Of a DNA stretch of 51,936 bases, positions 41,687 to 51,709 are shown one piece after another. Below the pieces are notes generated by a model, which made no database searches, was not told where the DNA came from, and worked only from the letters and a program-made list of their open reading frames with translations. Both the position numbers and the translations under genes were made by a program. This DNA is from an uncultured Eubacterium sp. (lineage in GTDB: Bacteria; Bacillota; Clostridia; Lachnospirales; Lachnospiraceae), in NCBI GenBank assembly GCA_947178105.1, contig CAMWXD010000027.1, positions 1 to 51,936 of the forward strand, given 5' to 3'. Each line of letters begins with the position of its first letter. Positions within the stretch are counted from its first letter, which is position 1.

Positions 41687-43387
41687 CTATTCTTCCCTTA
41701 ATATAAACTGCCCTACCAGTTCATCCAGCGTAGCCGCCTGTGCCGATAACTGCTGGCTTGTTGCAGACGACTGCTCTGCTGTTGCAGAGTTGTTCTGCAC
41801 GACTTCTGAGATCTGGCTGATGCCCTGCTCTGCCTGGCGCATTGTCTCCGCCTGGGATATTACCATGGCACTCAGGTTTTTAGAAGATTCTGCGATCTTT
41901 TTAATCCCGCCGACAACCGTATCGATCGAGCCGGATGCGCGCTCTACGGCACGGCTGCCTTCCGCAATCTCTTTCATGGAGCTTTCGATCAGCTCTCTCG
42001 TATCGACGGCAGCCTTTGCGCTCTGCTCGGCAAGCTGGCGGATCTCCTCAGCCACAACCGAAAAGCCGCGTCCTGCCTCTCCTGCCCTTGCCGCTTCGAT
42101 CGAAGCATTCAAAGACAGCAGGTTCGTCTGTGACGCAATCGACTCGATCTCCGAAATAATATTTCCGATCTTTGCCGAAGAATCGCTGATCTTCTCCATT
42201 GCCGTAACCATCGTATGCATTTCTTCCCGGCTGCGGTCAGCCTCGTCCGCATAATTCTGCGCCTGGTTGTAAGACTCCTCTGCACTCTGCGCGCTCTTTT
42301 CCATCGTCTCTGTAATATCGATAATTGTAGCCTGGAGCTCCTCTACGGCTCCCGCCTGCTCGGTCGCGCCCTCAGCAAGGCTCTGCGCAGCTTCGGCAAG
42401 GTTCAAGGAACCGCCGGATACCTGGCTGGAAGCTTCCCCGATCGAACGCAGCGTTTTTGTCATCTGGTCTCTCAGCCCGCGCATCGAAAGTACGACCTGC
42501 TGGAAATCTTTTCCGTATTTTTCCTTTTCCTTGGACTCTACCGCATAGTTTCCGTGTTCCATCTCACTGAGTACTTCCCCGATATCACGGATAATCAGGT
42601 TGAGCATATCCGCCATTTCCGTGGCGTCCACAATCATATCCGCCACTTCATCCTGCGAAGCCACCTGCGGGAACGGGGAAGACAGATCTCCCGATGCAAA
42701 CAGCTTAAAGCGTGTCCCAAGCTCCTTTAACGGCCCTGCGATTCCGTCAGCAATCCGCTTTCCGATGCGCAGCGACAGGATAATGGAAAGAACAATCACC
42801 AGGACGATCAAACCAATCAGTACAATGCTCAATATCGTCATGACATTGGAAAGCTTCTGCCCTTCTGTTACTTTCACTTCCAAAAGGCTGCTTAAATCTG
42901 TATAAATTACCTCATAAACCGGAGCAAGCTCGCTTAATGCAAGATCCTGCGCCTGCTTGCACAGCGTCCGGTCTGTCGTAGCGCCCAATTCAATAATCTT
43001 TGTATCCAACGCCCAGTAATTATCCATCTCTGCGGCAATTTTATCATAAGTTTCCCTGCCTGATTTTGACACGATCGTTTTTTCTATGAGAGCAAAATTT
43101 TCTTCAAAATTCTTTTTCGCTTCTTCATGCTGCTGTAAGACTGCTGTAATCGCATCCGCATCGTCATAGCCGATTGCTGCCCGCAGGGAAGAACGGACGT
43201 CTGCGAACTCAAACATTGCTTTTCCAATATCCCCCTGTGCAAACCCGTAGTTCGTCAATGCATAGCTATACCTGCTTGCAACGACAATCAACGCAATCAG
43301 CCCGATGACCGCTGACACCGCTGTGATCAATGATACCATTAGAAAAGATTTCGTTAGCTTTTTTTCGATCTTTTCATCCTTAAACAT
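41687..43387 (-). CDS. Methyl-accepting chemotaxis protein with four-helix-bundle sensor
   Basis: The 566-residue receptor has a first membrane helix (about 13-37), an outer sensor of the 4HB_MCP kind (about 40-180), a second helix (about 184-207), a HAMP region and a long signalling coiled coil. The tip is [20 protein letters not shown] with [20 protein letters not shown], the kinase-contact hairpin. It modulates CheA for swimming behaviour, so the organism is probably motile. AGGAGG precedes the start. No che genes lie nearby. The ligand is unknown. Confidence 0.94.
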   Translation of the reverse strand: MFKDEKIEKKLTKSFLMVSLITAVSAVIGLIALIVVASRYSYALTNYGFAQGDIGKAMFEFADVRSSLRAAIGYDDADAITAVLQQHEEAKKNFEENFALIEKTIVSKSGRETYDKIAAEMDNYWALDTKIIELGATTDRTLCKQAQDLALSELAPVYEVIYTDLSSLLEVKVTEGQKLSNVMTILSIVLIGLIVLVIVLSIILSLRIGKRIADGIAGPLKELGTRFKLFASGDLSSPFPQVASQDEVADMIVDATEMADMLNLIIRDIGEVLSEMEHGNYAVESKEKEKYGKDFQQVVLSMRGLRDQMTKTLRSIGEASSQVSGGSLNLAEAAQSLAEGATEQAGAVEELQATIIDITETMEKSAQSAEESYNQAQNYADEADRSREEMHTMVTAMEKISDSSAKIGNIISEIESIASQTNLLSLNASIEAARAGEAGRGFSVVAEEIRQLAEQSAKAAVDTRELIESSMKEIAEGSRAVERASGSIDTVVGGIKKIAESSKNLSAMVISQAETMRQAEQGISQISEVVQNNSATAEQSSATSQQLSAQAATLDELVGQFILREE

Positions 43388-43450
43388 AAATACCTTTCCT
43401 CCTCATTTGATTCCCTTTTTTTGCGCGCCCGCGCAAAAGTTTCCTGTTTT

Positions 43451-43479
43451 ATTATAGCCTTTTCTCGTCTGGTTCACAA
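43451..43479 (-). promoter_or_regulatory. Promoter of the chemotaxis receptor gene
   Basis: TATAAT (43451-43456) with TTGTGA (43474-43479) 17 bases upstream, reading leftwards. A small GC stem (GCGCG/CGCGC arms near 43423-43436) follows in the leader. The boxes are sigma-A-like rather than flagellar sigma-28-like. Confidence 0.5.
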
Positions 43480-43554
43480 TAGCCTTTTTCATTTTTTTCA
43501 TTTTTGCTGACCGCTGTGCACCCTTGCCCAAAGCGCCTCACACCCTGTGCAGCC

Positions 43555-45771
43555 TCACACCCTGTGCAGCTTCTCTTTCGGCAGCCAGCGCCTGAGCACC
43601 CTGGATATATCCTGCATCTCAATCGGCTTGGAAGCAAAATCATTCATGCCCGCCGCCAGAAATTCCTCCTGTACCCCCTGTACGGCATCTGCTGTCAGAG
43701 CTATAACAGGAAGCTTTCTATACTGCTCTCCAGACAGGCTGCGGATTCTTTTTACCGCCTCTACGCCATCCATAACCGGCATAAAATGATCCATAAAGAC
43801 AAGGTCATAGCTTCCTTTTTGCACCAGATCCAAAGCCTGCTGCCCGTCTGACGCCAGGTCAATATGCATCTCAAAAGGCTCCAGCAATGCTTTCGCCACT
43901 TCCTGGTTGATCTCGTTATCGTCCACCAGCAGGATGCTTGCCCGCGGCGCAGTAAAGTCAAACACTTCCTCTTCCTCCTGTGCCTCTTCTTCCTGCGCCT
44001 GCGCGCTGACCTGTGCAAAGTTGCCGACCGTCTCGCTGCCGCTCACGCCAAGCCAGCATGTAAAGTAAAAATTACTGCCGCATCCATACTCGCTCTCTAC
44101 CAGCAGCTCGCCGCCCATCATCTCCACAAGCTGCCTGGAGATGGCAAGCCCAAGCCCAGTCCCTTCTTTGCCCTGGTTCTTTTTAATATCCACCTGCGTA
44201 AACGCATCAAACAGCCGCTTTTGATCCTCCTTACGGATTCCTTGGCCGGTATCTTTGACCGACACGTACAACTGTATTTTTTCTGCTTCCCTCTTTTGCT
44301 GCCTTGCCGTAAGGGTGACCGAGCCTTTTTCCGTATACTTGACCGCGTTGTTCATAATATTCAAAATCACCTGGCGGATGCGCAGCCCGTCCCCGTACAA
44401 AAGCCTTGGGATATGTTCTTCGATATCCATGATAAGGGCGACTTCCTTATCCCCGATCCTGGTCATGCCGATCATCTGGATATCCCGCATCATCTGCGCG
44501 ATGTCGAATACATCCTCGGCTATTTCAAATTTGCCCGCCTCGATTTTAGAAAAATCAAGCAGGTCGTTAATCAGCTTTAACAGCGCTTTCCCGGAGCTTC
44601 GGATATTCAGCAGGTATTTTTCGTCCTCTTCCTCCCACTCCTTGCGCAGCATGACCTCGGTCAGGCCGACGATCGCATTCATCGGCGTGCGGATCTCATG
44701 GGACATATTGGATACAAAGACCGACTTTGCCTCATTTGCAGATTCCGCCTGGTCTTTCAGCTCTTTCATAATGCCTGCCTGTTCTTTTACGCGCTCTGTA
44801 TAATGATAGCTGTCCGTAATATCCGTCAGCACATACATCCTGCCGTAATAAACCGTCTCCTTTTCGATCATATAGCTGCTTGCCTCATAAATCATCCGGC
44901 CATATTCCAGATTTTTCTTATCCAGGATGCAGGTATCCAGATCTTCCAGTATCTTTTCCTGCCTGCCCAGGGAAATCCCCTGATAGACCTGCTGCGCCGT
45001 CTGGTTAAAATAGATGATGCTTTCATCAATATCCACTACGATAATGCCTTCGGCAAGCGCATCGATCGCCAGCTCCTTGGCAAGCGTCAGCGTATCGACG
45101 ATGCCCCCGTGAAAGATCAGCACGCTTAACAGCACAGAATCCACCAGGCAGGCAGGAAGCGTAACGTCATAGCCTCCTGTAATGCCGCTTAAATAAATGA
45201 CAAAGCCTGCCAGAGCAATCCCAACCATCAAAAGCAGGCAGCCGAACTGCTTTTGGTCTGCTTTCTTTTTCGCCTTCCGGTAGCCGGACAGGCAGACCAC
45301 GATCATAATGACTGCGTAGACAAACAGCATGGCACAGTACAGCTTGTAAAAAATTCCGTGCCCCAACTCCAGATGCGGAAACAAACCGTCCTTTGAAAAT
45401 ACAATGCTTTTATAAAACAAAGTATGGTGCTCGCAGGTCAGCACAAGCACGACAAACACCATATGGACGCCGAACAGGACAGGCTCCAGCAGGCGCGGGA
45501 GCTTTGCCTTGCACGTATGCATCACAAATAAAAACAGGCACAGTACGATAAACGGCTTGCCGATATACGAAAACTTTGCCGCCATAAGCGCTTCCCTTTT
45601 TGTCTGTGCCTCCAGCTCAAGCAGGTATCCGGTAAAATTGATACAAAGCGATATAATCATAAACTGCAAGTACTGCTGCTGCCTGGACGGCCTGCGTCCG
45701 ACTACATAAAAGGCTTCCGCCATCAAAATTAAAATTCCGATATACTGTATGAAGATAAAAAATGTATGCAT
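43555..45771 (-). CDS. Hybrid sensor histidine kinase with 7TM N-terminus and receiver domain
   Basis: From the ATG at 45771 (AAAGGG upstream) the protein has 738 residues. Seven membrane segments fill about 1-225, of the histidine-kinase 7TM type. A PAS-like part follows (ALAEGIIVVDIDESIIYFN, about 239-320). Then come the phosphorylated His in SNMSHEIRTPMN (His358), ATP-binding boxes (NIMNNAVKY, VKDTGQGI, GTGLGLAISRQLV) and a C-terminal receiver with LLVDDNEINQE and the phospho-Asp in FMDHFMP (Asp661). The output lies elsewhere, through a phosphorelay. It lies 45 bases after the EAL gene and is probably co-transcribed. Its stop is inside a 17-base direct repeat. Confidence 0.92.
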   Translation of the reverse strand: MHTFFIFIQYIGILILMAEAFYVVGRRPSRQQQYLQFMIISLCINFTGYLLELEAQTKREALMAAKFSYIGKPFIVLCLFLFVMHTCKAKLPRLLEPVLFGVHMVFVVLVLTCEHHTLFYKSIVFSKDGLFPHLELGHGIFYKLYCAMLFVYAVIMIVVCLSGYRKAKKKADQKQFGCLLLMVGIALAGFVIYLSGITGGYDVTLPACLVDSVLLSVLIFHGGIVDTLTLAKELAIDALAEGIIVVDIDESIIYFNQTAQQVYQGISLGRQEKILEDLDTCILDKKNLEYGRMIYEASSYMIEKETVYYGRMYVLTDITDSYHYTERVKEQAGIMKELKDQAESANEAKSVFVSNMSHEIRTPMNAIVGLTEVMLRKEWEEEDEKYLLNIRSSGKALLKLINDLLDFSKIEAGKFEIAEDVFDIAQMMRDIQMIGMTRIGDKEVALIMDIEEHIPRLLYGDGLRIRQVILNIMNNAVKYTEKGSVTLTARQQKREAEKIQLYVSVKDTGQGIRKEDQKRLFDAFTQVDIKKNQGKEGTGLGLAISRQLVEMMGGELLVESEYGCGSNFYFTCWLGVSGSETVGNFAQVSAQAQEEEAQEEEEVFDFTAPRASILLVDDNEINQEVAKALLEPFEMHIDLASDGQQALDLVQKGSYDLVFMDHFMPVMDGVEAVKRIRSLSGEQYRKLPVIALTADAVQGVQEEFLAAGMNDFASKPIEMQDISRVLRRWLPKEKLHRV

Positions 45772-45816
45772 ATTCTTCCCTTTCATTCACTGCACCGGCT
45801 GCGTACCAGCCCTATG

Positions 45817-47850
45817 TCAGCAGTCACGTTTTACCCGTTCGTTAAATTCCTCTACCGGCATGGGCTTTGCAAAATAATAGCCCTGGATCATATCGCAGCC
45901 CTGTTCCGCCAAAAACTCCACCTGCTCCTTTTTCTCGATGCCTTCGGCTACGATTTTCATATGCAGCGCTTTTGCAAGGCGGATCGTCTCCTTTACTACG
46001 ATCTCTCCACGCTGCTTTTCGTCTTCTCCACGGAAAAAGTCCATATCCAGCTTGAGCACGTCAATCGGCAGGTCTTTTAAGGAATTGAGCGACGAATACC
46101 CCGCCCCGAAATCATCCATTGCAATGCAAAATCCGCACATCTTAAGCTCTTTTAATATTTGCATCAGCCGCTCTTTGTTGCCGAAAAACGCGCTTTCCGT
46201 CAGTTCCAGCTCAATCCCTTCATGGCCTGCCCCATAGCTGTCTACAAGATGGCAAATATGCTCGGCAAGGTCTTCTTTTACAAAATTTACCCTGGATATG
46301 TTGACAGACACCGGCACCTGCTTAAGCCCCATCAGCTTCCACTCAGACTGAAGCTTTGCGACCGCCAGTATCATATAGTCATCCAGCCTTGTAATAAATC
46401 CGTTTTCCTCAAATACAGGGATAAAGCGGTTCGGCGGGATCAGCCCGTCTTCCGGCGAAATCCAGCGGACAAGCGCCTCCGCCCCTACGATCTTTTCCGT
46501 CACCGGATGATACTTCGGCTGCAAATACAGTTTGAATTCCCCGTTCAGCAGCGCTGCCTCCATCGTTTCCTCTACTTTATGCTTCCAAAGCTGCTCCTGC
46601 AAGATCTGCTGGTCAAATACTTTGATATACTCTCCGTCCTTTCCCCGCATCGTCCCTCTTGCCGCACAGGCAAAATGATAAAGCTGGTCAATATTAATCT
46701 GCCTGCGCTTCTTCTCTTTCCGGTTGGCTGCCGGATGCAGCAGGTAGATGCCTGCACTAAACGACATCATTTTATCCTTTTTAATCCCTGTCAGCTCTAC
46801 CAGCATTTTTTTCATGCGCTTCTCGCACTGCTCCTTCGAGCTGCTGCGCAAAAGCAGCCCAAAATCCGCCTTGGCAAACCTGGCAAACGTCTCGCCGCTG
46901 TCCATGCTGATCTGTAAAAACCCGTCGATCTTTTTTAACAGCGCCTCCCCTTCCCTGCTCCCGTTGCAGGCGCAGTAATCCTGATAGCGGATCATATGCA
47001 GGCTGACAATCGCATATGTATACTTTGTATTACGAAAATGGCACAGGATCTTTTTGCTCTGTTCCAGAAAATAACTCCAGTTGTTACCGCCGGTAACAGG
47101 ATCCTGGTACAGCAGGTTGACCATACGCTTTTGCATCGCAATCGAGGAACACACATTCAAAAACAGCAATACGGCGGGCACGCCGAGCAGCACCAGCTCT
47201 GCAAGCACTGCCATGTTCATAAAAAACACGTTTTTTTGCAGGATCGTCAGGGAATCCCTGTAATATAAGCGGTATCCCTGCTTCGATACCGGAATCTCCG
47301 CCCAATAATACTCATGAAACAGCGGTTTTTCCATCCACCTGTCATCTTCATAGCTGCTGTTAAAAAATGCGTCTAAGCTCCGCTTTAAAATCTCCTGAAA
47401 AGACAGCGTCAGGATGCTGTCCCTGTCCGTCCTCTGCAAGTCCAGGTCCGGCATCAGATGATACGGCGTCATAACACGAAACGGCGCAAAGACCGAAATA
47501 TGCTCTTCCCGCTCAAAATCCGGCACCGTCTTCCCAAAATGCTGCAAAATCCGGTGCTGCTCATCTGTGATGCAGATATCTTTATCGTCTTCTAAATACA
47601 CTTCCACAAAAGAAGCCGCCTCAAAAATCGTTTTGTCTTTCATATGTAGGTCGATCAGCCGTCCCAGGCTGACAGCATCCACATGGATATCCGAGATTTT
47701 GGAATCAACCAGGTATCCCTGGAAAGAAACCATAAACGTCAGCACCATCCCCACGCAGCTTCCTGTAAAAATGACAAACAGCACGATGGACGGCCAAATG
47801 CTCTTTTTATAAAAACGCTTCTTTTTTTGTTTTTTCATGAAAGTTTTCAT
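45817..47850 (-). CDS. Membrane c-di-GMP phosphodiesterase with degenerate GGDEF and EAL domain
   Basis: The 677-residue protein has two membrane helices (about 19-45 and 207-233) around an extracellular sensor region, a GGDEF-type fold in which the motif is AKADF (326-330), thus not a cyclase, and a C-terminal EAL domain. The latter keeps GAEALVRW (EAL at 458-460), LELTES, DDFGAGYSS and the late VAEGIEKKEQ, so it should hydrolyse c-di-GMP. GGAG precedes the start at 47850. The hybrid kinase follows in the same transcript, pairing c-di-GMP turnover with a phosphorelay. Confidence 0.93.
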   Translation of the reverse strand: MKTFMKKQKKKRFYKKSIWPSIVLFVIFTGSCVGMVLTFMVSFQGYLVDSKISDIHVDAVSLGRLIDLHMKDKTIFEAASFVEVYLEDDKDICITDEQHRILQHFGKTVPDFEREEHISVFAPFRVMTPYHLMPDLDLQRTDRDSILTLSFQEILKRSLDAFFNSSYEDDRWMEKPLFHEYYWAEIPVSKQGYRLYYRDSLTILQKNVFFMNMAVLAELVLLGVPAVLLFLNVCSSIAMQKRMVNLLYQDPVTGGNNWSYFLEQSKKILCHFRNTKYTYAIVSLHMIRYQDYCACNGSREGEALLKKIDGFLQISMDSGETFARFAKADFGLLLRSSSKEQCEKRMKKMLVELTGIKKDKMMSFSAGIYLLHPAANRKEKKRRQINIDQLYHFACAARGTMRGKDGEYIKVFDQQILQEQLWKHKVEETMEAALLNGEFKLYLQPKYHPVTEKIVGAEALVRWISPEDGLIPPNRFIPVFEENGFITRLDDYMILAVAKLQSEWKLMGLKQVPVSVNISRVNFVKEDLAEHICHLVDSYGAGHEGIELELTESAFFGNKERLMQILKELKMCGFCIAMDDFGAGYSSLNSLKDLPIDVLKLDMDFFRGEDEKQRGEIVVKETIRLAKALHMKIVAEGIEKKEQVEFLAEQGCDMIQGYYFAKPMPVEEFNERVKRDC

Positions 47851-47891
47851 AGCAATCTCCTTGCATGATGATAATTCTATACCTAAACCTG

Positions 47892-47919
47892 ATTATACCA
47901 GAATCCGCCTTTTTTTCAA
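47892..47919 (-). promoter_or_regulatory. Promoter of the EAL/kinase operon
   Basis: TTGAAA (47914-47919), a 16-base spacer and TATAAT (47892-47897), reading leftwards, 42 bases before the EAL start. Confidence 0.65.
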
Positions 47920-47955
47920 AGCACTATTTCACCGGTGCTGCCATCGTTTCCAAAA

Positions 47956-47996
47956 AGAAAAAGGCATGTACTCTGTTACAGCACACGCCTTTTTCT
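47956..47996 (-). terminator. Terminator of the phospholipid operon
   Basis: AGAAAAAGGC (47987-47996 on the minus strand) pairs with GCCTTTTTCT (47956-47965), and more T follow. It lies ten bases beyond the psd stop codon. Confidence 0.8.
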
Positions 47997-48006
47997 ATTT
48001 GCAGGC

Positions 48007-48906
48007 TCAGCTTCCTGCCGTCTTTTTTCTGTCGCCCCATTGGATGCCGACCTGTTCCCCAAGCCTTACCTTTGTCTCCACGCCGCTTTTCGTATAGCGC
48101 AGGAGGTCTCCGTCCGGCAGCACGGCTTTTTTCTGCGTCAAAACGATTACCGTAGAGCCGCCAAATGCAAAATGCCCTTTTTCCTCCCCGCGCCGCACCG
48201 CGCGCTCGCCCGGCACATTTTCAATCCGTCCTACAAACATCGCTCCTACCTCCATTTGCAGCACCGTTTTAAAATGTTCCGTTTTCAGCAGGCAGTACTC
48301 CCTCGCATTTTCCTTGTAAATCGGGTATACGTCGTTCGCCACCGGGTTGACCGTATGCAGCACGCCCGCAATCCGGCGCTGCTTTGATACAACCCCGTCA
48401 TCCACATAACAATACCGGTGATAATCGTCCACGCACAGCCTAAACACCCATGCATACCCGCCTGCAAACCGCCCGGCAAGCCTGCGGTTCTTTAGCAGAC
48501 TCTCTACCGTATAGCGGGTATGCTTGACGACAAACGAGCACGCCTCATCCACCTTATAGACACACAGCCTGCCGTCGCACGGGCTGACAAACACTTCCGG
48601 CTCCGGCGCGACCCCGCGCGCTCCTTCCGCCAGCTTTCTCGTAAAAAAATCATTGAATGACCGGTACCGTACCTTCGCAAAATCCTCCATCGGAATGCTG
48701 TGGCTGCGGATGAATAACGGCACCAGGCAAGACGAAGCCCTTGTATCCAAAAGCCATGCCCCCATTTTTGATATCTGCGGCGCTGCCAGTGGCTTTACAA
48801 GCATCCGTCCCGCCTTCGTGCCGTATAAAAGCCCCAGCAGGCAGTCCTGCATGGAACCAGTTTTTTCCAGTTTTCCCCTCCGGTCTGCGGTCAAGCGTAC
48901 CATCAT
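48007..48906 (-). CDS. psd: Phosphatidylserine decarboxylase
   Basis: The 299-residue proenzyme has the self-cleavage site in FAFGGSTVIVL (Gly-Ser-Thr, the Ser becoming the pyruvoyl group), plus VSPCDGRL with the conserved Asp, DDYHRYCY with the catalytic His region and LHTVNPVA. It converts phosphatidylserine to phosphatidylethanolamine at the membrane. AGGAGG precedes the ATG at 48906. It is the last gene of the lipid operon, 27 bases after pssA. Confidence 0.94.
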   Translation of the reverse strand: MMVRLTADRRGKLEKTGSMQDCLLGLLYGTKAGRMLVKPLAAPQISKMGAWLLDTRASSCLVPLFIRSHSIPMEDFAKVRYRSFNDFFTRKLAEGARGVAPEPEVFVSPCDGRLCVYKVDEACSFVVKHTRYTVESLLKNRRLAGRFAGGYAWVFRLCVDDYHRYCYVDDGVVSKQRRIAGVLHTVNPVANDVYPIYKENAREYCLLKTEHFKTVLQMEVGAMFVGRIENVPGERAVRRGEEKGHFAFGGSTVIVLTQKKAVLPDGDLLRYTKSGVETKVRLGEQVGIQWGDRKKTAGS

Positions 48907-48933
48907 CGGATCCTCCTTTCCTGCGCAGCAGCC

Positions 48934-49611
48934 TCACCGAAACAAAGAGCCTGGGAATTTTGTATGGCGGAAAAATACCCACCATCTCCTCCCAATAAAG
49001 ATCAGTATGACAACTGCAAACGCCACGACGCCGACAAGCAGCACCAGCTCCATAGCTGTCGGCTTGCGCAGCTTAAAATCTACAATAAACAACGCGCCTA
49101 CTGTCATAACAAGCAGGTGCATCAGTGCAAGAAACACCTTCGGCCCTGGCAGCAGCGGCGAGACCACATATAAAAGCGGCAGCGCAACCGCCATCGAAGT
49201 AATCGGCAGCCCCTGGTAATACTTCTTATCCTCATCGGTCATTTCCTGGCGCTTTTCCTCCATCACATTAAAATGCGCCAGGCGCACCAGCCCGGCAAGC
49301 CCGTACAGCACTAAAATCGCAATGCTGAACAAGCGCTTCATCCCGCTCTGATAGCAAATGACCATCGGCAGTATGCCAAAACAGACGACATCGCAAAGCG
49401 AATCGATCTGTATGCCAAATTTTTTCTCATCTTCCGTACGGTCTTTTTTCGTCCGCGCTATTTTCCCATCAAACATATCACACAGGCCGGAACAGGCGAG
49501 GAAAAAAATCGCCCATCGAAGGTGCATCGATATCGCACAAAAAATCCCTGCCCCAGCCGATGCAAAGCTGATATAAGTCAGTATTACTGTATAATCCCAA
49601 ACACCCAGCAT
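48934..49611 (-). CDS. pssA: CDP-diacylglycerol-serine O-phosphatidyltransferase
   Basis: The 225-residue membrane protein has about six helices and the CDP-alcohol phosphotransferase motif spread over DMFDGKIARTKKDRTEDEK and FGIQIDSLCD; the spacing between Arg and Gly is longer than in the basic motif but usual for Firmicute PssA. It makes phosphatidylserine from CDP-diacylglycerol and serine, the substrate for the Psd encoded next. AGGAG precedes the start. Its neighbours are a flippase-like protein and a PAP2 phosphatase. Confidence 0.92.
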   Translation of the reverse strand: MLGVWDYTVILTYISFASAGAGIFCAISMHLRWAIFFLACSGLCDMFDGKIARTKKDRTEDEKKFGIQIDSLCDVVCFGILPMVICYQSGMKRLFSIAILVLYGLAGLVRLAHFNVMEEKRQEMTDEDKKYYQGLPITSMAVALPLLYVVSPLLPGPKVFLALMHLLVMTVGALFIVDFKLRKPTAMELVLLVGVVAFAVVILIFIGRRWWVFFRHTKFPGSLFR

Positions 49612-49673
49612 GTATGATCTCCTATTCTGTTACAGCCGCTTCCGCTTTCCTGTAACGCTTGATTCTAGTTCTT

Positions 49674-50720
49674 TTATTCCCTCTGCGGGACTGTCTGATT
49701 TTTCTCCCGCACCGTATAATAAAGCTGCGCCACAACCGTAAACAGCGCGCTGACAAGTAGCTGGCTGTAATACGAAAGACCTCTGGAAAGAACCATCGCA
49801 GGCAGCGTGACAGCCGCAAATACTGTCTTGAATATTTTTAAAAAGAGCGTTTCGCTGATGCCCATTCCGCCAGGAAGCGGCAGCATATCAACAGAAACTG
49901 AAATCACCCCTTGCAAAAGCACAAGATCGAGCACCGGCGTCCCTTCCAGCCGAAATGCCAGATAGACCATCCACGTCACCGCAAACAGGGCAAGGCGCTG
50001 TACAAACGTCACCGCAATGACCACGGCAATCACCCTTTTATGCTCCTTTAAATACGCCGCAGTTTCCCGATAAACGTCCATCGAAGCCACAAACCGTTCC
50101 CTGCGCGCCTGCTTCTTTTTTAAAAGGTGCAGCCGCTCCAGCCAGTCCATACCGGTTAACACAATCTTTTGGGCTAATACCGGATGGAATACAAGCACCG
50201 TCATAAAGCTGACGCAAAAAACATTTAACAAAAGCCCCACATAATAAACCGGCAGGATCTCCTCCAAATAGCGGTGCAAAAATCCCTGCCCAAACAAAAG
50301 AATCCCTATCCCGATCACTACAAGCACGAGCTTATATGTAATTGTAACAACCATTAAAATCACAGTCGCAACCGGAATCGGTATACGTTCCTTTTTCATA
50401 TAATAGATCTGCATCGGCTGCCCGCCGGTAGCAGAAGGCGTGATGCAACTGAAAAAAAATCCTACCGAAGAAAACAAAAAGCAAACCCTTTTCTTTAGAT
50501 AAATCCGGAACGAACGCATCATATACCATATGATAATCGATTCGCCCCAGATAAAAAACAGGACAAAGCAAACCCCCGGCACGAGAAAACGGATATCCAC
50601 CTGCCGGATCGCCTGCATCATAGCTCCCATGTCTTCCCCATGAAACACGCCGTAGACCGTAAGTGCAAAAACTGCAAACAGAAACACTGCATTTCCTATT
50701 GCTTTCTTTCTACTCTGCAT
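49674..50720 (-). CDS. Lysylphosphatidylglycerol synthase TM-region/UPF0104-type flippase-like protein
   Basis: The 348-residue protein has about eight membrane helices and belongs to the family of MprF-type transmembrane regions without an aminoacyltransferase domain. Typical stretches are SCITPSATGGQPMQIYYM and VDMLPLPGGMGISETLF. Members are thought to move lipids across the membrane. The start at 50720 overlaps the PAP2 gene by 25 bases, and pssA follows after 62. Position in a phosphatidylethanolamine operon suggests it handles that lipid or its precursors, which is inference. Confidence 0.88.
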   Translation of the reverse strand: MQSRKKAIGNAVFLFAVFALTVYGVFHGEDMGAMMQAIRQVDIRFLVPGVCFVLFFIWGESIIIWYMMRSFRIYLKKRVCFLFSSVGFFFSCITPSATGGQPMQIYYMKKERIPIPVATVILMVVTITYKLVLVVIGIGILLFGQGFLHRYLEEILPVYYVGLLLNVFCVSFMTVLVFHPVLAQKIVLTGMDWLERLHLLKKKQARRERFVASMDVYRETAAYLKEHKRVIAVVIAVTFVQRLALFAVTWMVYLAFRLEGTPVLDLVLLQGVISVSVDMLPLPGGMGISETLFLKIFKTVFAAVTLPAMVLSRGLSYYSQLLVSALFTVVAQLYYTVREKNQTVPQRE

Positions 50721-51409
50721 TCCCTGCTTCCTTTCGTAAATATCATTCCATTTACCAGATCCAGTACTTTTTCATAACACTTCCAGACAGACGGCTTTTT
50801 GGCTATCCAATAGCATAACTCTGCCAGCAGCACCCCGCCGGCTACATCTATAACGACATGCTGCTTTGTCGTCAGCGTCGATACGCAGACCAAAACCGCC
50901 ATCACACACGATGCGCCGCGATACCACAAAGGGTACTCCTTCCTGCCCCTGATCCCGATATAGCAAAACCAGCTCACAAGGCAGTGAATGGACGGAAACA
51001 GATTGTCCGGCGCATCCATCTTATAGACAAACAGCATGGCACGGTTCCAAAATCCGTCCGGCGCAATGGCCGGCCTTGTATTTGTAGTCGGAAACAGCAG
51101 ATAAACAGCAAAACAGACAAGCCTCGAAAGAAAATCTGCCGCAAAAAACCGGCACATGTCTTTTTTTGCCTGCCGCGCTATGCATATATAATTCCATGCC
51201 CAAAAAAGATAGCATCCCAAATAAATCGCTACTGACGGCGTCCACAGAGGAATCCGCCGATCAAGCGCGCCTTCTATATCATAATGCTCCCACTCCCCTG
51301 CAATCATCCTCGCCCCTGCATAGACCGCCATATTAAATGCAAATGCAAAAATCAACGGCAGTATCTGCTGCTTTGGGACTATTTCAGAAATCTTTAATTT
51401 CCTTTCCAT
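50696..51409 (-). CDS. PAP2-superfamily membrane phosphatase
   Basis: From the ATG at 51409 (GGAG upstream) the protein has 237 residues with about five to six helices. The phosphatase signature is present in parts: TTNTRPAIAP, LFPSIHCLVSW with the conserved His, and STLTTKQHVVIDVAGG with the catalytic His and Asp. It probably removes phosphate from phosphatidate or an undecaprenyl/lipid pyrophosphate outside the membrane. First gene of the lipid operon, behind a promoter with 11-base direct repeats. The exact substrate is not evident. Confidence 0.85.
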   Translation of the reverse strand: MERKLKISEIVPKQQILPLIFAFAFNMAVYAGARMIAGEWEHYDIEGALDRRIPLWTPSVAIYLGCYLFWAWNYICIARQAKKDMCRFFAADFLSRLVCFAVYLLFPTTNTRPAIAPDGFWNRAMLFVYKMDAPDNLFPSIHCLVSWFCYIGIRGRKEYPLWYRGASCVMAVLVCVSTLTTKQHVVIDVAGGVLLAELCYWIAKKPSVWKCYEKVLDLVNGMIFTKGSRECRVERKQ

Positions 51410-51458
51410 ATCACTCTCCTGTCTTTCGTGTTTTTTACAACCACACACTCTGCACTTT

Positions 51459-51518
51459 AGTATAACAAGCCTTTTTCAATCACTCAAGTGTTTTTTCATA
51501 TCTTAAGCATATCTTAAG
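51459..51518 (-). promoter_or_regulatory. Promoter of the lipid operon with OmpR-type direct repeats
   Basis: TATACT (51459-51464) and TTGAGT (51482-51487) with a 17-base spacer read leftwards. Nine bases upstream of the -35 are two perfect head-to-tail copies of CATATCTTAAG (51497-51507 and 51508-51518). An 11-base period just upstream of -35 is typical of binding by an OmpR/PhoB-family response regulator acting as activator. No such regulator is encoded in the window. Confidence 0.65.
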
Positions 51519-51590
51519 AAACTTCACATAATGTTTATGATTCTTACATTTTTGTCATGTTACAAAAACACTGACGGACTATTTTTCGTG

Positions 51591-51619
51591 TTGACAAAAT
51601 TTATGATATTGGATACTCT
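51591..51619 (+). promoter_or_regulatory. Promoter of the holin-like toxin
   Basis: TTGACA (51591-51596), 17 bases, then TACTCT (51614-51619). It would give a leader of about 85 bases before the toxin start. The bases between this and the lipid-operon promoter hold no gene. Confidence 0.55.
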
Positions 51620-51709
51620 TAACATGATAAAAATATCATATGTTTACCCGGGAAGCTGGGGGACGTGCTCTCACCCGTTCCGAGATCCTGACGGAAGGCG
51701 GTGATTATT

